DNA of 54,836 bases from Verrucomicrobiaceae bacterium (GTDB lineage Bacteria > Verrucomicrobiota > Verrucomicrobiia > Verrucomicrobiales > Akkermansiaceae), in the NCBI GenBank assembly GCA_027485995.1, contig JAIXPW010000117.1:1-54836 (forward strand), given 5' to 3'. Position numbers and translations under genes: made by a program. Numbering within the stretch: position 1 is the first letter of the stretch; every line of letters starts with the position of its first letter. The notes under the pieces were generated by a model. The model worked only from the letters and a program-made list of their open reading frames with translations, did not search any database and was not told the DNA's origin. This document shows, one piece after another, positions 25,059 to 33,383 of this stretch.

Positions 25059-26255
25059 TCACGCCGTCTCCAACGCGCGGTCGTGGAGGCCTGACAGGAC
25101 GTCCTCTGGAATCACCGTCGGCTCGGCGTATTCGAAGACCCCGCCCTCGTAGTTGCGGAGGATGACGCGTCCCGGTTCGCGGGTGATGACGTATTCGGGA
25201 TTGAGCGGGATCTTTCCGCCGCCGCCGGGGCCGTCGATGACGAACTGCGGGATGGCGTATCCGGTGGTGTGGCCGCGCAGGCCTTCGATGATGTCGAGGC
25301 CCTTGGTGACGCTGGTGCGGAGGTGCGAAGAGCCGGTGATGAGGTCGCACTGATAGAGATAGTAGGGCCTCACGCGGCACATCAGGAGCTTGTGGACGAG
25401 CGCCTTTTGGATCTCGACGTGGTCGTTGATCCCGTTGAGCAGCACGCTCTGGTTGCCTAACGGAATGCCGGCGTCGGCCAGGCGTCCCAGGGCATCGCGG
25501 ACTTCGCTGGTCAGTTCGCGCGGATGGTTGGTGTGGATGGAAATGAACAGCGGATGATGCTTTTTCAGCATCGCGCAGAGTTCCGGCGTGATCCGCTGGG
25601 GCAGGAAAATCGGGATGCGCGAGCCGATGCGGACAAACTGGATGTGCGGGATCGAGCGCAGGCGGGTGAGGATCTTGTCGAGCTTGTCATCGCTGAAAAG
25701 CAGCGGATCGCCTCCGGAAAGGAGTACGTCCCGGACCTCGGGCGTGCGTTCCAGATAGCGGAACGCGGCCTCCATTTGGGTATCGAGATGCTGCTCGCCG
25801 ACGCCGGAGACCACGCGCGAACGCGTGCAGTAGCGGCAATACGAGGCACAGCGGTCGGTCACCAGAAAGAGCACCCGGTCGGGATAGCGATGCACAAGCC
25901 CCGGCACCGGCATGTGGCTGTCCTCGCCACAGGGGTCGGCCATTTCCTCGGGCGCGGTCCAGCCCTCGTTGATGTTCGGGATCACCTGCCGGCGGATCGG
26001 GCAGTCTGGATCCTCGGGGTCGATGAGGTTGAAGAAGTGCGGCGTGATCGACATCGCCAGCTTGTTCCCGGCCAGCAGGACTCCGGCTCGCTCCTCATCG
26101 GTCAGCGTCAGGCGGGTTTCCAGTTCGGCGAGCGAGTCGATGCGGTTGCGCAACTGCCAGCGGGGATCGTTCCATTGCTCGGCCTCGACCTCCGGCCAAT
26201 GACCGGGAGCGTGACTGATGAAGGAGGGGGCGAGGTCGGTGGGGCGTGATGCCAT
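25059..26255 (-). CDS. kamA: Lysine 2,3-aminomutase (radical SAM)
   Basis: A 398-residue radical SAM, PLP-dependent aminomutase converting L-lysine to L-beta-lysine. The cluster motif CASYCRYC (CxxxCxxC) is present, followed by DVLLSGGDPLLFSD, and IPLGNQSVLLNGIND, RPYYLYQCDL and LRGHTTGYAIP are near-identical to clostridial LAM. The two substrate-binding acidic positions are kept (Asp in YQCD and in VIDGPGGGGK), and the PLP lysine is in GGGGKIPL. These points favour true LAM over the shorter EpmB. No beta-lysine acetyltransferase (ablB) is adjacent, though a GNAT gene lies 1.4 kb away. A TTGACA-16-TAGATT promoter with a dyad in the spacer lies just in front. Confidence 0.92.
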   Translation of the reverse strand: MASRPTDLAPSFISHAPGHWPEVEAEQWNDPRWQLRNRIDSLAELETRLTLTDEERAGVLLAGNKLAMSITPHFFNLIDPEDPDCPIRRQVIPNINEGWTAPEEMADPCGEDSHMPVPGLVHRYPDRVLFLVTDRCASYCRYCTRSRVVSGVGEQHLDTQMEAAFRYLERTPEVRDVLLSGGDPLLFSDDKLDKILTRLRSIPHIQFVRIGSRIPIFLPQRITPELCAMLKKHHPLFISIHTNHPRELTSEVRDALGRLADAGIPLGNQSVLLNGINDHVEIQKALVHKLLMCRVRPYYLYQCDLITGSSHLRTSVTKGLDIIEGLRGHTTGYAIPQFVIDGPGGGGKIPLNPEYVITREPGRVILRNYEGGVFEYAEPTVIPEDVLSGLHDRALETA

Positions 26256-26267
26256 TTCGTGGCCGAC

Positions 26268-26295
26268 AATCTAGGGACGTGTCCCCAGTTGTCAA
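26268..26295 (-). promoter_or_regulatory. kamA promoter with an operator-like dyad in the spacer
   Basis: On the minus strand TTGACA (26,295-26,290) and TAGATT (26,273-26,268) are 16 bases apart. GGGAC-GT-GTCCC (26,274-26,285) lies within the spacer, and GACAA/TTGTC extend the symmetry outside it. The divergent regulator gene next door is the natural candidate to bind here. Confidence 0.6.
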
Positions 26296-26336
26296 ATGGG
26301 CGACTTCAATCGGGATTACGTCGCATTTCCGGTTGC

Positions 26337-27038
26337 ATGGGGCCGCCGGTTTCCACGATGCTGCGGACCATGTTCCTGCCAGGCTTCCGCGATCTCGTGA
26401 AACCCCAGTGGGTCGCGGTCATCGAGGAGCTGAAGCTCTCCGGCGGACTCTCGATCAGTGAGTTGTCGCGACGCCTCGAACTGGCCTACATGACCGTCAA
26501 GCAGCACTGCGAGGAGCTGACGAAGCTCGGTTACCTGGAGCGGACACGGGTTCCGCGCACCCAGGTCGGGCGGCCGGAAATTTTCCACCGCCTGTCCCCG
26601 AAGGCCGACGCGCTCTTTCCGCAGGCCGGGGTCAGCCTGACTCTCGATCTGTTGGAGGCCGTGAAAGTCCTGTTCGGAGAGACCGCTCCGGATCGACTAT
26701 TGTTCCAGTACTTCCAACACCAGATGGAGCGCTGGAGGCCGAAGCTCACCAAGTCGAAGTCCCTGGTGGAGAAAGCGACCCTGCTGGCCGGGCTCCGCGA
26801 AAAGGAAGGTTGCTTCGGGCGCTGCAAGTATGACCCCGAGCGCGGCTTCCGCATCGAGGAGTATCATCATCCCCTCGTGGCCGTGTTTGAGAAATACCCG
26901 CATGCCATCGGGATCGAGCTGCGGATGCTGGAGCAGCTGTTAGGGACGAAGATTGTGAGAAAGGAAATCCCCGGAGGCCGCGCGGGTCCGGCACGGGTGG
27001 ACTTCGAGGTGCTCACGCTCGGCGTGCGCGGGAGTTGA
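26337..27038 (+). CDS. ArsR/SufR-like winged-helix transcriptional regulator
   Basis: A 233-residue regulator. The N-terminal winged helix covers LKLSGGLSISELSRRLELAYMTVKQHCEELTKLGYLERTR, ending in the wing GRPEIFHRLSPKADALFP typical of the SufR/DeoR-like group. The C-terminal part aligns by eye with the SufR effector domain (LVAVFEKYPHAIGIELRMLEQLLG), but the positions that hold Fe-S Cys residues in SufR carry His, Ala and Ala/Arg instead. Two unrelated Cys are in GCFGRCKY. I choose the ATG at 26337, because earlier starts would run the coding part through the kamA promoter dyad; 26358 is also possible. Divergent from kamA, it probably regulates that gene and itself. Confidence 0.78.
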   Translation: MGPPVSTMLRTMFLPGFRDLVKPQWVAVIEELKLSGGLSISELSRRLELAYMTVKQHCEELTKLGYLERTRVPRTQVGRPEIFHRLSPKADALFPQAGVSLTLDLLEAVKVLFGETAPDRLLFQYFQHQMERWRPKLTKSKSLVEKATLLAGLREKEGCFGRCKYDPERGFRIEEYHHPLVAVFEKYPHAIGIELRMLEQLLGTKIVRKEIPGGRAGPARVDFEVLTLGVRGS

Positions 27039-27575
27039 TCAGAAAATGCCGAGGTATCCGCCGTCGTCGTCATCAGGCGGTCCCTCGAAGTGGCTGGTGA
27101 GAAATCCCTGCCACACCTCGCGATGGGAATCCGGGAGCGTCGACACCAGCCGGGCGGAACATTGATCGCAAAGCATCACCGGCAGCGGCCCTTCGATCAG
27201 ATGGCCGTCCGAATCAAACTGCGCCGAGAGCACGAAGCCGCCCGCTGTGTTCCTCGGGCTGCGGCAGCTGATGCAGTGCTCCAGCCGCTGCTCGACCGAA
27301 TGCATCATCATGAATTCCGCCACGCGGGCCGCCCAGTCGATCTCGTGTTCGAGGAAATTCCGGACCGCCTCCTTCGACTCCTCGGAAAAGCCATCCACCA
27401 CCTCGTTGCGGCACGGCTGGCAGATCGCATACTCCAGCATGCACTCGCCCTGGCGGTAATCCTTGGTCACCAGCCAAGGAGCATCCACCTCCGCCAGCGG
27501 CAGGCGGCAGTGGATGCAATGACGGAACGGCTCGCCGGTTTCCTCCGACATGAGCCAGGGCGACAGGCTGGACAT
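27039..27575 (-). CDS. Duplicated CxxC zinc-ribbon-like protein
   Basis: A 178-residue soluble protein with four CxxC pairs: CIHC and CQPC in the first half, CISC and CDQC in the second. The halves show the same order (CxxC, ~30-40 residues, CxxC, acidic helix), so the protein looks like an internal duplication with two zinc sites. It ends in an Asp-rich run GPPDDDDGG. No enzyme motif is visible. Its stop abuts the stop of the convergent regulator gene. The start is uncertain between 27575 and the ATG at 27551. Role unknown; metal binding is a likely inference. Confidence 0.75.
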   Translation of the reverse strand: MSSLSPWLMSEETGEPFRHCIHCRLPLAEVDAPWLVTKDYRQGECMLEYAICQPCRNEVVDGFSEESKEAVRNFLEHEIDWAARVAEFMMMHSVEQRLEHCISCRSPRNTAGGFVLSAQFDSDGHLIEGPLPVMLCDQCSARLVSTLPDSHREVWQGFLTSHFEGPPDDDDGGYLGIF

Positions 27576-27666
27576 TGCGGGATGTGATCATGAAGAACGG
27601 GCAGGGAGCAAGCTTCACCGAACTCCAAACTTGCCCGTGAGGCCGTTTTGCGGATGGCTCCCTCCC

Positions 27667-28296
27667 ATGATCGAAATCCGCCGCCTCACCGGCCCTGCCA
27701 TTCTTCCCCATCTGTCGGACATCGCCCGGCTCCGTATCCGGGTGTTCCGGGAGTTTCCCTATCTTTACGACGGATCAGTGGAGTATGAGCAAAGCTATCT
27801 CGAAAGCTACGCCTCGGCCACTCGCGGGGTCTGCGTGCTGGCCCTGGATGACGGGGTGGTGGTCGGAGCGTCCACCGGCCTGCCGCTGGAGGAGGCGGAC
27901 GAGGCCTTCCAACAGCCCTTCCTGGACGGCGGGTTCGAGCTGGCGAGCGTGTTCTACTTCGGCGAGTCCGTGCTGGAAAAGTCCCACCGCGGGCAGGGGA
28001 TCGGGCATCGGTTCTTTGATGAACGGGAAACCCACGCGGCCCAACTCGGCTTTCCGATCACGACCTTCTGCGCAGTCGAGCGCCCCGACGACCACCCTCT
28101 GAAGCCCGCCGACTACCGCTCCAACGAGGCCTTCTGGGCGAAGCGCGGCTACGTTCTGCGTCCAGAACTCAGGGCGCGTCTTTCCTGGCAGCAGGTGGAT
28201 TCTCCGGACGAGGTGTCGAACCTGCTGGTTTTTCGGACGCGGGCTCGGGAGCTTTCTCCTTCGGCTTCTCCTTTTCCTCCCCCGACTCGGCAATGA
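27667..28296 (+). CDS. GNAT family N-acetyltransferase
   Basis: A 209-residue GNAT-fold protein. RLRIRVFREFPYLYDG and VLALDDGVVVGASTGLPL form the N-terminal strands, and the acetyl-CoA loop is LEKSHRGQGIGHRFFDERE (R-x-x-G-x-G-x-G/H). DDHPLKPADYRSNEAFWAKRGY is the usual C-terminal end. The substrate is unknown. It is the only acetyltransferase near kamA, but it does not sit in an operon with it. The last 128 bases overlap the end of the convergent coiled-coil gene, and the C-terminal Pro-rich 20 residues look like tail sequence. The start was set at the ATG before IEIRRLTG. Confidence 0.88.
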   Translation: MIEIRRLTGPAILPHLSDIARLRIRVFREFPYLYDGSVEYEQSYLESYASATRGVCVLALDDGVVVGASTGLPLEEADEAFQQPFLDGGFELASVFYFGESVLEKSHRGQGIGHRFFDERETHAAQLGFPITTFCAVERPDDHPLKPADYRSNEAFWAKRGYVLRPELRARLSWQQVDSPDEVSNLLVFRTRARELSPSASPFPPPTRQ

Positions 28297-30469
28297 GCTT
28301 CTTTTCCAGGGCGGGATCCGGTAGCGCTCCGAGATCGAGCGCCTGCTGGTAGAGCTTCAGGCCCTCCTTGAGCTTGTTGGTCCGGGCACTGAGAACCGCG
28401 AGATTGAAATAGGGCTCGTTCTTCGAGGGATCCGCCGCGACTGAAGCACGGAACGCGGACTCGGCCTCGGGCAGACGGCCCTGGCGATAATAGACCTTGC
28501 CCAGAAGCAGGTGCGCGGCGGCATCATCCGGGGAGAGGTCCACCGCCGTCCGGAGCGACTGCTCGGCTCCTGCCAGATCGGAGATCTTGAGCTGGGAATA
28601 GCCGAGCATGCGGTGCGCGTAAGGATTGTTCGCATCGATCTCGGTGGCACGACGGAAGGATTCGGTGGCAGACACCAGATCCTCCAATCGAAGCTGCACC
28701 ACCCCGAGTTTGCACAGCGAGGAGGTGTCGCCGGGATTCGCTTCCACGGAAAGCTCGTAAAGCTCACGCGCGGGCAGGAGGCGACCGGAGGAAAAGGCCT
28801 TCTTCGCCGCCATGTCATAGCCTTCAAGCTCGCGGCTCAGGCCACCGATGGCTCCTTCGACCGTCTTGCGGTCGCGGGCATAGGGCGACACCAGATCGGC
28901 ATCGGCATTGCCGGCGATGAGTTTCTGCTCCTCCGGGGAAAGTTCGAGGTCCTGACCATCGAGCTGCTTGATCGCCTGCTGGACGACGGCGTCCTTCGAA
29001 CCGAGCTGCTGGATGGCCTTGACCAGCTCGTCCTTGGCCTGACGACGGCGCTCCTGCACGAGGAGCTGCTTCTTGATGATATCCCGCAGCATGTTTGCCT
29101 CGGTCGGATCACCGCCACCACTGGCGAGACCGGCCTCCTCGTCCTTGAGGCGTTTTTCCAGATCGGCGATCCGCTGGTCCTGATTGCGCTTCTCCGCCTG
29201 GAGACGGTTGATCTGGGATTTGGCGATGGCGAAGTCCCGCAGCGCTTCGGCCAGCATGTCCTTTGTTGCATTGCCATCGGCGTTCAGACGATCCACCCGC
29301 TCACCGGCCTCGCGGAGTTTCTTGGCCAGGTCCACATTCTGCTCGATCAGTTCCTGGATCCGGCCGGCCTCGTTGAGCTTCAGGAGCGCCTTCATCTGGT
29401 CGCGTTCCTGCAACAGCCCGTTGTGCTCGTTCTGGAGCTGGCCATAGGCCGCCTTGCTCTCATCCAGCTCCTTCATCAATCCGGCGATCCGACCATTCGC
29501 GGCGGCGAGTTCCACATCCTTTTTCTTCAGCGCACCCTCCAGATCCTTCATCTGCGCCCGGAGCCCGGCGACCACCTCACCCGCCGTCTTGGTCTGAAGG
29601 CTGAGGTCGCGTTCCAAGTCGGCCTTGTTCTGCAGGAGGGCCTTCACGTCGGCCTGAAGCGTGGCGATCTTGCTCATCGCCTGCAATTGTTCGGCGCGGC
29701 TTTGATTGAGTGCCGCGCCCATCCCCTCGCGTTCCAACTGGAGCGCCTCGATCTTCTGATTGAGGCTCTTCAACTCATCATTCACGGGCGAGGCCGCCAA
29801 CTGGGCACGCAGCGCAGCCAGGTCGGTCTGCGCCATCTTGAGCTGGGTCTGGAGAATGTCGCGCTGCGCCCGCATCTTGTCGAACTGTGACGCGTCGCTG
29901 GGGTCTGCCCCAGCCGAGGCTCCGGTGCCTTCCATCTGCTGCTGGAGCCGCCTCACCTCATTCTCCGCACGCTGGAGCCGCTGGTTGTCCTGGGCGTTGA
30001 GTGGCTCGACCGCTGCGCCCACCTTGGGATTGAGCGGCTGGAGGCCCTGACCCGGAGGAATGATGCGGCCTGCCACCTTCTGGCCACCTTCGATTTCCGC
30101 AATGGCCTTGTCCTTCTTAAAACGGATCTCATCGGCCTTCGGCTTGATCCGGGCGATCGTCTCGTCGGTCTTCTCCATCCGGCCCTTGACCATGTCCGCC
30201 TTCCAGTCCGGGTAGTAGGTCTGGATCGATTGCAGCATCTTCCTGGCCCGCTGGAGACGATCGTCCGCCCCGACGAAATCATTGGTCTGCTCCAGCTTCT
30301 CCGCATCCCGGATCGAGAGGTAACCCTGGAAATAGACTTCGGATGGATCGAAAGTCGCCGCTTGTTGCGGAGCGCTCTGGGCGGTGGCTTCTTGGACCGA
30401 CATCAAACCCACCAGCGCAAGCGCAAGCAGGGATGGAAGACGCAGCAAGCTGGAGATCCGGCGAATCAT
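28169..30469 (-). CDS. Secreted coiled-coil/TPR protein
   Basis: A 766-residue protein with a signal peptide (about residues 1-30, ending ATAQ-S). A long coiled coil rich in Gln/Glu/Lys/Leu covers about residues 155-470, and residues ~560-710 are TPR repeats (YAHRMLGYSQLKISDLAGAE, AAHLLLGKVYYRQGRLPEAE, YFNLAVLSARTNKLKEGL). A Lys/Pro/Ala/Glu-rich tail closes it. The layout suggests a periplasmic scaffold or cell-division/cell-wall adaptor, though nothing shows the partner. The 3' end overlaps the GNAT gene tail-to-tail by 128 bases. The tail region antisense to that gene is low-complexity, so the overlap may be recent. Confidence 0.85.
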   Translation of the reverse strand: MIRRISSLLRLPSLLALALVGLMSVQEATAQSAPQQAATFDPSEVYFQGYLSIRDAEKLEQTNDFVGADDRLQRARKMLQSIQTYYPDWKADMVKGRMEKTDETIARIKPKADEIRFKKDKAIAEIEGGQKVAGRIIPPGQGLQPLNPKVGAAVEPLNAQDNQRLQRAENEVRRLQQQMEGTGASAGADPSDASQFDKMRAQRDILQTQLKMAQTDLAALRAQLAASPVNDELKSLNQKIEALQLEREGMGAALNQSRAEQLQAMSKIATLQADVKALLQNKADLERDLSLQTKTAGEVVAGLRAQMKDLEGALKKKDVELAAANGRIAGLMKELDESKAAYGQLQNEHNGLLQERDQMKALLKLNEAGRIQELIEQNVDLAKKLREAGERVDRLNADGNATKDMLAEALRDFAIAKSQINRLQAEKRNQDQRIADLEKRLKDEEAGLASGGGDPTEANMLRDIIKKQLLVQERRRQAKDELVKAIQQLGSKDAVVQQAIKQLDGQDLELSPEEQKLIAGNADADLVSPYARDRKTVEGAIGGLSRELEGYDMAAKKAFSSGRLLPARELYELSVEANPGDTSSLCKLGVVQLRLEDLVSATESFRRATEIDANNPYAHRMLGYSQLKISDLAGAEQSLRTAVDLSPDDAAAHLLLGKVYYRQGRLPEAESAFRASVAADPSKNEPYFNLAVLSARTNKLKEGLKLYQQALDLGALPDPALEKKLIAESGEEKEKPKEKAPEPASEKPAGSTPRPENPPAARKDAP

Positions 30470-30587
30470 GAGTCCGGCAGACTAGGAAAGCCCAGGTCCC
30501 ACCGCAAGAGGGAAGTCGGGGAGGGGAATCCGGGGGCCCTACACTTGGGAGGGATCATGGCGAAATCCGGAACGAAGAGGTTCTCTC

Positions 30588-30705
30588 ACCGCCAAGACGC
30601 GAAGGTCGCCAAGTCAAACCGATGAAAAATTGCGATTCGGAGAGCGAAACTAGCTTCAGAGGCAATCATTTGAAGTTTCCTTGGCGCTCTTGGCGTCATG
30701 GCGGT
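30588..30705. repeat. Inverted repeat pair of CGCCAAGACGC type
   Basis: The arm at 30,588-30,613 begins ACCGCCAAGACGC and ends GTCGCCAAG. Its reverse complement, with 4 mismatches in 26, lies at 30,680-30,705. Words of this kind recur in intergenic DNA of many bacteria of this superphylum. Confidence 0.7.
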
Positions 30706-30965
30706 TCAAATTCTTCCCATCTAGCTCGGCTTTGCCATGCAACGATCCCCGGTGTTGGAGCCCTGGAGGGGAATCAGGCTGCCTTTCCTCTCTGCCACAG
30801 CGGTCGCCCCTTTGGATCGAGCGCTCTCTGGCATTCTCGCGGACCTGCGGAACTGACTGACGCACGTGGTCGGTGGCGTCAAAATCGGAGTCTTTCCCTG
30901 CTTGCTCAAGTCCGGTCCGGAGGATTGGTTAGAGGACTCATGAAAACTCAAGAACAAGTAGAGAA

Positions 30966-31094
30966 AACCACAGATGGACGGGCAATTCAACGCAGATAAA
31001 TAAAGAGTTGAATTGATTCCAAGGCCCCCCAGAGAAATTGCAAACTATCTATAAGTCTATCTAAATCAATGTCCATCTGCGTCCATCTGCGGTT
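30966..31094. repeat. Inverted repeat pair of ACAGATGGAC type
   Basis: AACCACAGATGGACG (30,966-30,980) faces the tandem GTCCATCTGC-GTCCATCTGC-GGTT (31,071-31,094), whose complement reads AACCGCAGATGGACGC. The loop between them, about 90 bases, is AT-rich. Confidence 0.7.
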
Positions 31095-31255
31095 CATTTC
31101 TCCATCCACTTAAGCCGCGGTTCCCGTCCATTTGACGAAGAGTCGAATTGGCCAGTTCATCCATGTCCGCTGCGATCCGCTTGGGGTTCCTCCTTCTGAA
31201 TGTCACATCCCGGGATTCCCTTATCAGACAAGCTCTTGGGCGAGACTCCCACGAC

Positions 31256-32188
31256 TCACCTCCCGGATTCCCCGAGCGTTTTGAGCGGACGATCCGTCAC
31301 CAGCCAGACCAGCCGGTTCTCCCTTGCCAGTTTCCTGGTCAAGGCCAGCCGCTCCGGTGACTTTGGATACTCGATGAGCAACGCTGGCTTCTTTGCTGCC
31401 GCAACCTGGCTCAAATGCCCGAGCACATCGTTCGTATGCGACTTGGGCTGGACCTTGTTGCCGTTGGTGAAAAGATCCTCGATGCCGATGGCGCTGATGA
31501 CCTCGAGGAAGTCCGCATGCACCACAAGTTGCGAGCCGTTCTGCGGAATGACGAGCGCCGCAGGATTCTTGGCGCGAGCGCGGGCGGCGATTTCCTTGAC
31601 CCAGTCCACCATGTCGCGGCGGTAGCTCTGCTTCGTTTCCGGGTTCACCCGGTTGTCAATGAACTCCTTGCCCTCCTGCTCGAAGGTCTCGAAGCCATCC
31701 ACGATGTCGAGATACACGCCGTCAAAGCCGCGCGCCATTGCGTCATCAATCGCGGCCAGCATGAGCTTCTTCCATTCGGCATTCCAATACTTCACGCGAT
31801 AGTTGCCCTTCCACTCCGGGTTCTCCCCGCCCAGCCACGCCGGCGCGTTGGCCATGAGCTTGCCCTTGCCGCCCCATTCCTTGCGCCAGTAGGGGCGGTA
31901 ATCCTCGGCCTCCGCGATGGAAACATAGGCGATCACTTTCCGCCCCGCGTGCGCCCTGCGGATCGCGTCGAGGTCCGCCCGTTCCCACGACGTGTCGCCG
32001 CCGAAATCCGCATCGAGCACAATCCAGTCGCGCCCCGACGCGGCGAGTCTCTCGACGGCGGCGGATTTCGACTTGGCGAATGAGTCAGCCTGGAGGACGT
32101 AGGCGAACGAGGCGGGGGCCGATTCCGCAAGGATGATCTGTGGACCCAGCAGAATCACGACCAAAGTGATGAGTGTGGAAAGCTTCAT
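31256..32188 (-). CDS. Secreted GH114-like (TM1410 family) glycosidase
   Basis: A 310-residue exported protein with a signal peptide (about residues 1-22, KLSTLITLVVILLGPQIILA-ES). The fold is the TIM barrel of endo-alpha-1,4-polygalactosaminidase (GH114/TM1410): ASGRDWIVLDADFGG, KVIAYVSIAEAEDYRPYWR, GNYRVKYWNAEWKKLM and the acidic strand GFDGVYLDIVDGFE. Members cut galactosamine-rich exopolysaccharides. I chose the start at the ATG at 32188, since the longer frame adds a charged non-signal segment. The gene lies at the edge of the cassette region and on the same strand; its GC content is closer to the core genome. Substrate not established. Confidence 0.83.
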   Translation of the reverse strand: MKLSTLITLVVILLGPQIILAESAPASFAYVLQADSFAKSKSAAVERLAASGRDWIVLDADFGGDTSWERADLDAIRRAHAGRKVIAYVSIAEAEDYRPYWRKEWGGKGKLMANAPAWLGGENPEWKGNYRVKYWNAEWKKLMLAAIDDAMARGFDGVYLDIVDGFETFEQEGKEFIDNRVNPETKQSYRRDMVDWVKEIAARARAKNPAALVIPQNGSQLVVHADFLEVISAIGIEDLFTNGNKVQPKSHTNDVLGHLSQVAAAKKPALLIEYPKSPERLALTRKLARENRLVWLVTDRPLKTLGESGR

Positions 32189-32398
32189 GGCATGCGATCG
32201 CCGACTATGAATGAGCACGGGGAGGTCTACCAGAACTTTCGTCCACCGATTCGAGTGAAATATCAGTTTTGTAATGATAAACAATACCAACGACTTCCAT
32301 GAGTGAGACGAGAATTGCAAAAAATGCAGTGTAGCTGGAGCGCATTTGGATTTCAATCAAATGTCTAGCTCATCCACTGAGGAGATGAAAGCCCGAAC

Positions 32399-32791
32399 TC
32401 AATCCGGAGCGTTACCCGCCGTTGGATGGAGCGTCTTCGCTTTGGGTTTCTGCCGGATCTCAGCAAGGAATCCGACAAGACTTGGTAGAAGAGCTGAAAC
32501 GGCATAAAGGCGAATGGGTGGAGCATCGTGCATCAAGCCGGAAATCAGAGGGGCAGTGAGAACAATCGCCAAATGCCAAAGCATCGAGAAGAGCCAAGTC
32601 ATCACGAAAATGGGCTTCGGCTCCGATGACAATCCTCGCCAGATCCAGAGTCCCCAGATCAGATATCCTGGTAACGCTACGAGGGCGGCAATAGGAGATA
32701 CGAAGAAGGAGAGAAGCCGCGCTGCCCAATAGATTCCCGCAATGGAGAGTAATCCTGCGATCAGCCTTGGTATCGACAAGTAGGTCTTCAT
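32399..32791 (-). CDS. Small membrane protein of the cassette array
   Basis: A 130-residue protein with three to four hydrophobic stretches (LIAGLLSIAGIYWAARLL, FVSPIAALVALPGYLIWGLW, FVMTWLFSMLWHLAIVLTAPLI, LYAVSALLPSLVGFLA). No family recognised. It is the last gene in a minus-strand run of five. The ATG follows 6 bases after the GTTCGCC end of the attC-like site at 32,798-32,925. Its C-terminal end reads into a further element remnant (CCAACGGCGGGTAACG), as seen in other genes of the run. Base composition is lower in GC than the flanks. Confidence 0.6.
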   Translation of the reverse strand: MKTYLSIPRLIAGLLSIAGIYWAARLLSFFVSPIAALVALPGYLIWGLWIWRGLSSEPKPIFVMTWLFSMLWHLAIVLTAPLISGLMHDAPPIRLYAVSALLPSLVGFLAEIRQKPKAKTLHPTAGNAPD

Positions 32792-32797
32792 TTCTCT

Positions 32798-32925
32798 GGC
32801 GAACCATGAGCGAGTGCCAACCTACAAGCGTGGGCGAGCGTCGATCACGGGGTTGGGGTTGTATTCAGGGTAAAGCATCGAAACTGAATGGATGGAAGGA
32901 TTTGTCACGGCGCGGTTTGTTCACT
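32798..32925 (-). repeat. attC-like recombination site (between cassettes 4 and 5)
   Basis: It begins AGTGAACAAACCGCGCC and ends GTTCGCC 6 bases before the next ATG. It aligns without gaps over its full length with the site at 34,391-34,517 and shares CCGCGCCGTGACAA, GTTTCGATG, TACAACC and ACCCCGTGAT. The length of 128 bases is like Vibrio VCR-type attC sites. Confidence 0.55.
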
Positions 32926-32944
32926 TTCATTGATTCGTTTGGGG

Positions 32945-33376
32945 TCATGGTAAGACTCGCGGTGGTCTCGGCACGGGTAGACGAACTCCGCTGAAGGTAA
33001 TGAGCATCTTCTCCTTCGTCATCCAATACTCGTGGGGGTGGCAATGAGGATCGTCAAGCCATGGAAAACCGACTCGTTCCAGGAAATCCACGCAGTCGGC
33101 CAGTGCTTCCTCTCGTGTCCTGTAGCCTTCTACGTAATTGAACCAAGGCGACTCTGCCTCGATACACCCGGAAGTGGAGGTATCAGGAGGACTCATCACG
33201 GGAATGCAGCGATGTCCGAGGAAAATTCTAAAAGATCCGCCGCGAACATTGTCACGGACAACGTAGTGAAGCACGCCGTCGCGGACTCGTCGGAAGCATG
33301 GAGAGTATCCCAAAGGATGCTGCTCCCTCACGAAGTCATTCTGAGCCATGTATCGGGTGAATACGTCTTGTTTCAT
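32945..33376 (-). CDS. Unknown cassette-borne protein
   Basis: A 143-residue soluble protein without a recognised family. It is rich in His, Cys and aromatic residues towards the C-terminus (FPWLDDPHCHPHEYWMTKE), which could bind metal, although this is speculation. The start ATG lies 7 bases behind the GTTAGGC end of the attC-like site at 33,384-33,476. The stop is just before the next attC-like site. GC is lower than in the core genome. Isolated genes of this kind, without relatives nearby, are typical of integron cassettes. Confidence 0.6.
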   Translation of the reverse strand: MKQDVFTRYMAQNDFVREQHPLGYSPCFRRVRDGVLHYVVRDNVRGGSFRIFLGHRCIPVMSPPDTSTSGCIEAESPWFNYVEGYRTREEALADCVDFLERVGFPWLDDPHCHPHEYWMTKEKMLITFSGVRLPVPRPPRVLP

Positions 33377-33383
33377 TCTTGTG

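Larger units (their letters stand above)
30470..31255. other. 786-base non-coding stretch with repeat pairs
   Basis: No open frame here has a recognisable domain or plausible composition. The region contains two inverted repeat pairs: 30,588-30,613 with 30,680-30,705, and 30,966-30,980 with 31,071-31,094. The base composition falls towards AT in 30,950-31,070. This is probably an intergenic island where dispersed elements accumulate. Confidence 0.5.

Noticed and set aside
25059..28296. ablA-ablB beta-lysine pair
   Set aside because: The GNAT gene is 1.4 kb away, on the other strand and in a different transcript; the link to kamA is not supported.
30622..30999. Small plus-strand open frame in the 786-base gap
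   Set aside because: It spans the inverted repeat arms, has no plausible start signal and an irregular composition.
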